A DNA stretch of 64,000 nt from Hansfordia pulvinata (taxonomy: Eukaryota; Ascomycota; Sordariomycetes; Xylariales), in assembly GCA_006538405.1 (NCBI GenBank), contig BJKQ01000001.1, positions 1,674,001 to 1,738,000 of the forward strand. Direction: 5' to 3'. The position numbers and the translations under genes were made by a program. Numbering within the stretch: the stretch's first letter is position 1; the number at the start of each line of letters is the position of its first letter. Of the stretch, positions 56,631-64,000 are shown piece after piece. The notes beneath the pieces are model-generated. The model worked only from the letters and a program-made list of their open reading frames with translations. It did not search any database and was not told where the DNA came from.

Positions 56631-57915
56631 TGTGGGGTTGGTGACCGCGTTGGTGGGGGGAAAAGGAGGGGGAGGGGCGATGCAAATCGGAAGGCTTGTG
56701 CTTGACAGTCTGTTTATTGGCGACCGGCCGGGCGGGCGGGCCTGGGGAACGAGGAAAAGTATCCCGGAGCGGGACGAGTAGAGAAGAATGGTAATGGTCA
56801 GGTGAGTAAGGCAAGGTAGGTTAGGTAGGTAGATCGCGGGGGAGGATGGTAAAGAGACGGTGAAGCCGAGTAAGCTGTCTCTGCCTGCCTTAGGTACATA
56901 TAGGAGCCAAGTCAAGTCAAGTCAAGTCAAGGACCTGCCCGCCTATATGACCAGCAACGTCTTATGACTCTCGACCGCGCCCCACGCCCTCCGACGACAG
57001 CCCGCATGGACACCCTCGTGGATGATGACCCGGTCCAACTACGCCCTGCGCGCAAGACAGGGCCGGCCGGCCTCCTGCCAGGCCGTCCTTCCCGAGCTGG
57101 GCCGCCCATCGGCGCTTAGCAAACAGGGGCCGCGGTTCAGCTCCTACCCCGGAATCTCCACCGTTATCGCCGCTGCTCCTGAGTCACAACAGTACCGCAG
57201 ATAATAGCGCAAGCCCGGGTAGGCGCAAGCCCGGGTAGGCGCAAGCCCGTACACTTGACCTAATAACAGAGGCGCTTACTATACACGCCTAGACCACTCT
57301 CGCACCGCGCCGGCCGGCACCGCCTTCGAGGCTGTCCAGCTCGAACCCGAGACGTGTCGGCACACACAGCCTTGGACACGAACAGCGCGGATGTGCTCAG
57401 TCCGGCGACGTCTCGCCAGATGCGCCCCTGGGCTGGGCCGACAGCCCGTAGATGACGTGCATTGGGTGGCTTGCTGACCCGGCAGTGAGCGTGGAAAGAG
57501 AAATCGCCCCTGAAGGAGAAGAGCAGGCAAACCACGGGCCAGGTGCTCGGCGTGCACACACGCAGAGTGCCGTACTTGGTATGACGGCTGCAATCGATTG
57601 AGAAGATAAGAAGAATAATAAGAACAAGAAAAAAAAAAAGGAAGACGAGGTGTTGCCAGCCCGTCTTTCTCGCCCTCGGCTGCAACCAACCCGCTTTATA
57701 ACCACCGTGTCCGCGCCCCCCTTGCAGCAGATAACCACAACGGCAAACGCACGACCACAGCCTCATGATGTCTTTCTTGATGACCAGACTGCGAATCATT
57801 CCTGGGACCTCGGCTTCTCCTCGTCCATCGCCCGGGCAGGTTAGGGTATGGGACTCGAGCCGGAGCAGTGAATGGAGAAAAGAACATGCACGAGAGTCCC
57901 GAAAGGCAACACGGT
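56631..57915. other. Spacer with short tandem repeats
   Basis: 1.3 kb without a supported gene between the GNAT start and the dioxygenase stop. Contains GTCAA pentamer repeats near 56910-56932, GGTAGGTTAGGTAGGTAG near 56817-56833 and a 16-bp tandem repeat at 57209-57249. Confidence 0.5.
57209..57249. repeat. 16-bp tandem repeat, 2.6 copies
   Basis: Units of GCAAGCCCGGGTAGGC at 57209-57224 and 57225-57240, with a partial third to 57249. Each full unit contains the palindrome CCCGGG. Confidence 0.9.
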
Positions 57916-59245
57916 CTAATCAAAGTACGTGACTTTGACGCCCTTGACAATGTCCACCTCGCGCTGCTCGTTGTCTCCGACCGCGCTCGTGGCGACGCCG
58001 AGGTTCTTGATGACCCTCTGCCTGACCCACTCGCCCGCCCGCACCGGCCTGCCGTCGCCGCCGACGACCTCCTTCTCGGTGAGCCCGCGGCTGCGGAGGA
58101 CGGGCGACTCCCGGATCGGCAGAAGCTCCGTCTCGTCCTCGATGCGCACCATGTACAGCACGCCCAGGCGGTCCACGTGCGCCTGGTCCCGGGGCGGCGC
58201 GACCACCCGGTGGATGCTGGACGGCAGGTAGCCGTCTGACCTGGTTAGCCGGTGCTTCTCTATAGCGTAACACTCTTCTTTCTTTCAGTGGACTCTTCTT
58301 CTCCGGGGGACGTCTTACTGGTGAGAAAGTCCAGAGCGTCGGCAATGTTGACCGTCAGCGCGCTAGCCTGCGGGCGCACCCACTTCCACGAGCCGTCCGC
58401 CGCGCGGACCTGCAGCGCGGCCACGGGCTGGCGGAACAGCAGCGTGAGGCTGCCCATGTCCGAGTGTCTGCGTTGGGTCGGGTCTTGTGAGCCCTGGTTC
58501 TCAAGTTGAGCGTTGCTGAACTGTCAAAATGTGGCGCCTCACCCTTTCAGCCAGACGCCCCCCAGCTTCCGGTTCTCCTCCTCGCTCCTCCTGTGGTACT
58601 TCATGTACCGCAGGTGGTCGCCGCTCGGCCTCTCGTAGCGGTGCCTGCGGACGAACCAGTCCTCCTCGAGCCCGAGCGCCACCGCGAAGACGACGAGCAG
58701 CTTCCGCACGATGCCGTCGTGGACGTGCCGCGAGAAGGCCTCGATCGCCGCCCAGTGCCGCCTGACGACGGGCGGGTGCGGGCGCCCGCTGTGCTCCGCG
58801 GTGAACTTGGGCACGTTGTAGATCTCAAAGTTGTCCTTGACGCCCGGGATCAGGTTGCGCGTCCCCGCCGGCTTCCACCCGTTGTAGTCGCCCTGCTCGA
58901 GGGCGGCGCGGTACGGCAGCTTCTCCGCGTCCGGCAGCGACAGGACCGCCTTTGCGATGGCGAACTGGGCGTCCACAGCCTCGTCAGACAGCCCGTGGTT
59001 TGTCACATAGAAGAAGCCTGGCGCGATAAAAAGAAGGTGAGCGAGAAGTGCACGCACTCGGTAGATAAGGTAGGAAACGTACCGACTTGGTCGATGGCTC
59101 TCTGGAGATCCTCGGCGAGCTTCTGTTTGCCGCCGGGCTGGTCGAACTGGGAGAGGTCCAGCGTCGCCAGGTCCGCCCAGTCCAGGTCCTCCGAGGTTTC
59201 GGGGACCTGCACGTACGGCAGGACGGGCTCGGTTGCGGTGGCCAT
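57916..59245 (-). CDS. 2-oxoglutarate/Fe(II)-dependent dioxygenase (isopenicillin-N-synthase-like)
   Basis: Four exons: 59245-59083, 59017-58543, 58467-58319 and 58235-57916 (introns of 65, 75 and 83 nt) give 368 aa with consistent phases. The N-terminal DIOX_N part reads LPYVQVPETSEDL, LDLSQFDQPGG, then VGFFYVTNHGL across intron 1. The jelly-roll core has GWKPAGTRNLIPGVKDNFEI, GHSDMGSLTLLFRQP with the iron ligands His214 and Asp216 (HxD), FLTNGYLPSSIHRVVAPP with the distal His271, and Arg285 for 2-oxoglutarate. The usual RxS is RLG here. It resembles fungal plant-type dioxygenases that oxidise small molecules; the substrate is unknown. The start is 706 bp from that of a divergent transporter gene, suggesting co-regulation. 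The third acceptor choice (GGTCAG) was set by frame. Confidence 0.93.
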
Positions 59246-59951
59246 GGTGTGCTTGGACAGGAGGGCCGAACGCCGGTTTGCACGGGTCTAATGGCGGGCA
59301 ACAAGCTGCAGTCGCGATGGCGATGTCGTGAGATCCGGGAATCGCATACCTCCCTTATATCAGCACGATAGGGTGGCCCTGTGCAGCCATCAATCCCAAC
59401 ACGGCGTCGGCAAGATCGCCGACACGACAAGCCTCGAGCCCGTCGAAATGGTAAACGAGCAAGACACCATCCCCGCCTGCAAGCACACCACCCAACCATG
59501 ATCCCATGGCCGGGGGGTTGACGCGACGGCACGCCGCCCCCATTGGCTGTCCATGCCCTGCAATCGAGACGAGACGGAAGCACCATCCGTCGGCTCGGCC
59601 TTGTGTGGCTGCGGTCGCAGTCTTCTCCGGGTGAGGCCGTCAATGGCTCCCCGAGCAGTATCGCCAAAATCGGCAGGGTCGACGGCGCGCACGCGTGCAA
59701 TGAGGCAATAATCTAGACCACCGCCAGCCGGGTAGTCGGATCCGAGGCTCCATTATTCTTGAGGCCGTTGGAGTCCGGGCCCTTCCGACCGCGGCCAATC
59801 TTATTATGACCACCATACAATGGCTCAGCTCCACTCCAGCGCCATCTGAAAATTATCACAAGTCTGGTTCCATTAAATACTCGAGCCTTCCCGCGGAGCT
59901 GGACGGAGCTGCAAAGCCGAACAACTTCAGAGTCCTGTCTGCACGGGCACC
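59246..59951. promoter_or_regulatory. Bidirectional promoter region between dioxygenase and transporter
   Basis: A 706-bp spacer between the divergent ATGs at 59245 (-) and 59952 (+). On the minus strand CTTATATCAG-like sequence near 59350 and on the plus strand CATTAAATACTCGAGCC near 59870 could serve as TATA-like elements. The small frames inside are not convincing genes. Confidence 0.45.
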
Positions 59952-61775
59952 ATGACAGCCAATAATGCGGGCCACGAGGCCAAGAGTATCGGGGCCACCG
60001 AGGCGCCCAAAGTTGGCGCATCACCACTGGACCTCGTGGGCGAGAAGGCACGGCCTGTCGACAGGGCCGAGGAGAGACGGGTCCTCTGGCGCATCGATCT
60101 CTTTCTGATGCCGGCTATGCTGATAGGTATGTCTCGATTTTCCCAGCTGCGACGAGACGATAGCTAACGGTCGGACAGGATATGGGCTGGTCTACTATGA
60201 CAAGGTCAGTACTTCGAGGCGATCTCAAGCCCTTCAAATTCTAACACGGCTCAGGCAATCCTCGGGAGCGCCGCCATCTTCGGCATGACCAAGGACCTCC
60301 AGCTTTCCGTCACCGACACGTCGACAACCCCGCCGCAGACTGACACGACGCGCCTGAGCTGGGCCACCTCCATCTTCTACTTCGGCCAGCTGGTTGGCTC
60401 GTATCCCATGACCTACCTCGTCCAGCGCTTCCAGACCCGCCACGTCCTCGGCCCCGCGGTCATGGTCTGGGCCGTCATCTGCGCGGCGACCGCCGGCGTG
60501 AGCACCTGGCAGGGCCTGCTGGTCCAGCGGTTTTTCCTCGGTAAGCCGGTCTCGCCCATGCGTCGATACTCTCCCGAGTGGCCCCGCGGGGCTGATCTGA
60601 CAACCGCGCAGGCTTCACCGAGTCCATCATCCCCACCTCCTTCATGACGGTCGTCAGCGGCTTCTACACGCAGCCCGAGCAGGCGCTGCGGCAGAGCTGG
60701 TGGTTCAGCGGCACGGGGTTCTTCACCATCATCGGCAGCGCGCTCAGCTACGGCTTCGCCCAGATCCAGGGCGGCGAGCTGGCCTCCTGGCAGTACCTGT
60801 ACGTCCTCGCCGGCGGCCTGACCTTCCTCTTCGGCATCTGGTGCTTCCTCATCCCCAGCAGCCCCGCGGACGCCTGGTTCCTGAGCCCCGCGGACCGCGC
60901 CCTGGCGGTGGAGCGGCTGCGCGCCGGCCAGACGGGCGTCAAGAACCAGAAGATCAAGCCCTACCAGCTGAGGGAGGCCGTACTGGACGTCAAGATATGG
61001 CTGGTGGCCTTGACCATGATGTCGGCGTGAGTACACATCCCTATCCCGCGTTGACTTTTTGCCTCGGCTGACACGCGAGCAACTCAGATACACCGTCAAC
61101 GGGGCCATCTCCGGCTTCGGCCCGCTGATCGTGTCGACGTTCGGCTTCTCCGCCCTCGAGAGCATCCTGTTCCAGTTCCCGCTCGGCGCCATCTGCGCCG
61201 TCGGCATCCCGCTGTCCGGCTGGCTGTGCTCGCGCTTCCGCAACATCCGCGTCGCCCTGCTGCTGCTGTGCTGCCTGCCCGTGCTCGCCGGGTTCGCCAT
61301 CATCTGGAAGTCCCAGTGGGGCCTGCGCCCCGCGGCGCCCGTCGTCGGGTACTCGATCACGGGCTTCTTCGGGCCCGTCGTCAGCCTGACCATAACGCTG
61401 GGCGCCGCCAACGTCGCCGGCGAGACTAAGAAGAGCTTCATGGCCGCCGCCGTCTTCGTGGCCTACTGCGTCGGCAACATCGTCGGGCCGCAGCTGATCC
61501 ACAGCCAGACCAAGGGCCAGCACTACCCGGAGCTGTGGACGGGGCTGATCATCTTGTGAGTCTTCCTGTCAAGGTTCTCCGGGGCTCGTTAGACCAGGTA
61601 CTGACCCCGTTCCAGCTACTGCATCACCATCGCCTCGGCCTCGACGCTTCTGGTGCTCCTGCGCCGCGAGAACTCCAAGCGCAGCTCTCTGGAGCTCTCC
61701 GACGACGAGCGCGACGCGATGGCGTTCAAGGACCTGACGGACAAGGAGAACCCGCACTTCAGATATGTGTATTAA
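59952..61775 (+). CDS. MFS transporter of the allantoate permease (Dal5/ACS) family
   Basis: Six exons: 59952-60126, 60179-60204, 60255-60540, 60612-61026, 61088-61555 and 61616-61775 give 509 aa; the second exon is only 26 nt. The cytosolic N-terminus ends in EERRVLWRIDLFLMPAMLIG, then YGLVYYDKAILGSAAIFGM, the hallmark of the Dal5-type anion:cation symporters. Next are TSIFYFGQLVGSYPMTYL, FTESIIPTSFMTVVSGFYTQ, a central loop ending with REAVLDVKIWLVALTMMSA, and a second half with NGAISGFGPLIVSTFGFS and GETKKSFMAAAVFVAYCVGN. About 12 membrane helices are evident. The family imports allantoate, ureidosuccinate, nicotinate and other organic anions in fungi. Divergence from the 2OG dioxygenase gene suggests import of that enzyme's substrate; this is inference. 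Confidence 0.95.
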
Positions 61776-62709
61776 TAAGGGGTTTCTCTTTTCATGATTT
61801 TGATGCCTTGCACAGACGATGAAGGGGGGCATAGCGTAGGAGAATAGAGGTTAATATCGAAGCATCTTGCAGTACCTACTGAACTGCTCAACGTCAGAGT
61901 GAATGGTGGGTGATGATGGGGCACGGGATCACAAGGCAGGCGCAACCCGTCCTCAGATTCTGGCACCTTCCCACGCAACGCCTGGGTGACAATCTTGTGA
62001 GAATTTTCATCACCACACTTTAATTCTCAACCTCTACCCCGCAGGCCTTGCTCACCTCTGTTTCTCTCCTCTTCCAACCTCCCACAACCCGCCACTATCA
62101 AACCCCGACTGGCTTCTCTCTACTTCTCTTTCTGCCGCTGACTGAATGGCGACGATGGCACGTGCGGGTGTATGTGTTCTCTTAGAGCATTTCAAAACTA
62201 CATGAGCCGTTCGTTGTTCATTGCCATACCCATCTGGTCTTCCTGCCAATGTCGAATAACGCCGACCTGCTTGTCTGTATTGTCGACCCGGCGACACTCA
62301 CCCAAGTCTGGATGACCATCCCCAACCTAAACCTCCCGTACCACCGTCAGCACACTCCTTCTCGCTGGCACTCTCGTATCTACCCCTAGGCCAATCGCGT
62401 CGGCAGCGAATCTCTCCAAACCACACATCCCTACATGCCACTCGCCATTCAGTCAGTCTCTTCCATCCAGTCATTCACTACAAGACGGTTCACATCGGTC
62501 GACCTGTTTCCCAGCAACGCTTTTCCCTACCTAGCCCGAGCTACTTGTCAACATGTACGCACAAATTCTGCACGTCTCGTTTTCGTTCCCATTCTTCTCA
62601 TCTCCTCAACCCATCCAACCTGTCAGTATCTTCCCACCTGCAAGCTAAGCTCTTCATCTCCACCGTTCTCTTTGCCTATAATTTGTTCCTGCTGCAGATC
62701 TTCGTGGCA
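61776..62709. other. Spacer between transporter and helicase genes
   Basis: About 930 bp with C-rich, pyrimidine-rich sequence before the helicase ATG. An open frame runs into the helicase from 62545, but its extra N-terminus looks like translated leader. Confidence 0.5.
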
Positions 62710-64000
62710 ATGGACCGGATTCCTCAACATGTCAAGGCAAAGGCAGAGGAGATTCACTTCCGGTTCAAGTCCATGGGATCGGTCGTAGATCCTGACACCT
62801 GCGCCTGGACTGTGCCTTTCCCTGCAGTTCATCAGTACAGAAGCATTGGCGACCGGGCTTTCAGAGCCGCATACGGGACACAGATTGAGCAGCTATACAC
62901 GGAAGAGGCTATCAAACTCCTCATCCGGCTGACACAGAGCTTCGTCGCTATTCCTTTGGAAGAAAGCAAGCGCACCAATCCTGACACAGGAAAATCTCGC
63001 TTCACACAGTGGCTCTTTGTCATTGTGAAAGCCCAAGGGGCTCATCTGTTCCCTCGAGTGGACGAACCCTGCATAATCCGAACCGAATATTCTGACCCCT
63101 CAGAGCCGCCGCTGTCCGTGCGTGCTCGTCGTCTGGTGACCCCATCGTGGCTGAAGGATACCTCACAATTCGTCTTCCACGTACAAGCACCGTCGAACAA
63201 ACCCAACATCAAGGTGCCAGAACTCCCCATCGCCAACGGTTTAGATTCCGCCCTTGCCGCCTTCAAGGCCGAGAGAGCCAAGTTCACCTTCAGGGGCAAA
63301 CTCATTGTCTCTACCTCGAGCTCGGTCACCGCGGCTCGATTCAAGGGCATTGAAGCCATAACGGTGGCGTCTCAGATCAGCAAAACTGTTTCCGGGGATC
63401 ACCTCAGGTGGCTCCTAAACTTTGACACGTCACCCAAGAGCCACAACCTGGGAGAGATCTTCTCTGCTGTGGGACACCTCGCCGACCGTGTCAGTGGTCT
63501 TAACCCTGACCAATGCCGCAACTATTTGGAAGCAGCCAAAGCCGAATCTTTCGCAGAGATGGCTTCGCGCACATCGATAACCCACGATATTTCAGACTGG
63601 ATGATGTCTCAGTGGCAAGATATGGGGGTGGACCAGCGGAAAGCAATCCTGAGCAATGCAGATTGCCCCTTTGGCCACAAAGTCATTCTTGGATGCCCAG
63701 GTAGCGGCAAGACAACGACGGGATTGTTCCTTTGCGCTTTGTTCGCGCTCTCGACCATCGACGAGAAACATCGATCCCTCCTTCGGCGTGATCCCCCCAG
63801 TGAAGCGGACAAGTCTGCTACACCTGAGAATGCGGGTGTTCTTTCATCCGAGCCCAAGACCTCTTCGGTAAGCCAAAACGTCAATCTGCCTTTCATTGAG
63901 TGCTCATACCAACTGATATCAAGGAGAACAATCCGGACGCCACAAAGAGCATCGCCCCCCGCCTCAAGCGCGCGAAGGTGCTTGTTCTGATCAACAACAA
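62710..64000 (+). CDS. Superfamily 1 (UPF1-like) helicase/ATPase, 5' part (3' end outside window)
   Basis: I start it at ATG 62710 (MDRIPQHVKAKAEEIHFRFK). Exon 1 runs to 63867; a 56-nt intron (GTAAGC..TCAAG) ends at 63923; exon 2 continues to the window edge with ENNPDATKSIAPRLKRAK and VLVLINN. Residues 1-320 are a unique region (DTCAWTVPFPAVHQYRSIGD, FTQWLFVIVKAQGAHLFPRV) without a recognised domain. Near residue 315 MSQWQDMGVDQRKAIL resembles a Q motif, followed by KVILGCPGSGKTTTGLFLCA, a Walker A/motif I of SF1 helicases, about residues 325-344. The following strand KVLVLINN fits motif Ia. Typical SF1B proteins continue for several hundred more residues with motifs II-VI, which would lie beyond 64000. 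A role in RNA or DNA metabolism is likely but unspecified. Confidence 0.85.

Overview
The window is nuclear DNA of a filamentous ascomycete (Pezizomycotina), most likely a sordariomycete and possibly Hypocreales. Evidence: introns of about 50-190 nt with GTAAGT/GTATGT-type donors, CTAAC branch sites and CAG/TAG acceptors; GC-rich third codon positions; and protein types typical of that group (FYVE/RING protein, SCOC-like protein, NDUFB8, SWR1, LITAF protein, Dal5-type permease, 2-oxoglutarate dioxygenase, DUF3500). The species cannot be named from the sequence alone.

Layout. Left end, 1-6 kb: C-terminus of a tricalbin-like C2 protein (+), a small spliced secreted protein (-) and an FAD-dependent oxidoreductase broken by two one-base shifts (-). 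From 6 to 30.4 kb genes are very sparse: only a FYVE/UBZ-like/RING ubiquitin-ligase candidate (10.66-12.67 kb, +) and a SCOC/Slo1-like coiled-coil protein (26.2-26.7 kb, +). The rest is intergenic DNA with long G or C homopolymers and a strikingly over-represented 8-mer, TACGAGTA/TACTCGTA. From 30.4 to 40.7 kb lies a housekeeping block: a conserved five-exon fungal protein with an in-frame TAG (-), complex I subunit NDUFB8 (-) and, divergent from it, the chromatin remodeller SWR1 (+).

From 41 to 54 kb is a decayed accessory segment. It holds membrane-protein fragments interleaved with Ty3/Gypsy chromovirus debris, a possible HeLo-like scrap, an intact-looking DUF3500 gene with one base missing, and a 5-kb ruin of an SNF2-type helicase gene with internal duplications. 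From 53.8 to 64 kb genes are dense again: a LITAF-domain protein (-), a GNAT acetyltransferase (-), a divergent pair of a 2OG-Fe(II) dioxygenase (-) and an allantoate-permease-family transporter (+), and the 5' part of a superfamily-1 helicase (+) running off the window.

Cross-cutting points. Three otherwise well-preserved genes (FAD oxidoreductase, SWR1, DUF3500) are each interrupted by apparent one-base deletions in GC-rich or homopolymer context. Systematic base-calling or assembly error is therefore a serious alternative to pseudogenisation. The 8-mer occurs about 32 times by eye between 2.3 and 44 kb, always outside the genes, and not at all from 44 to 64 kb. The only metabolic unit suggested by layout is the dioxygenase/transporter pair sharing a 0.7-kb promoter. 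All exon calls are manual readings of splice signals and reading frame; no database search was possible.
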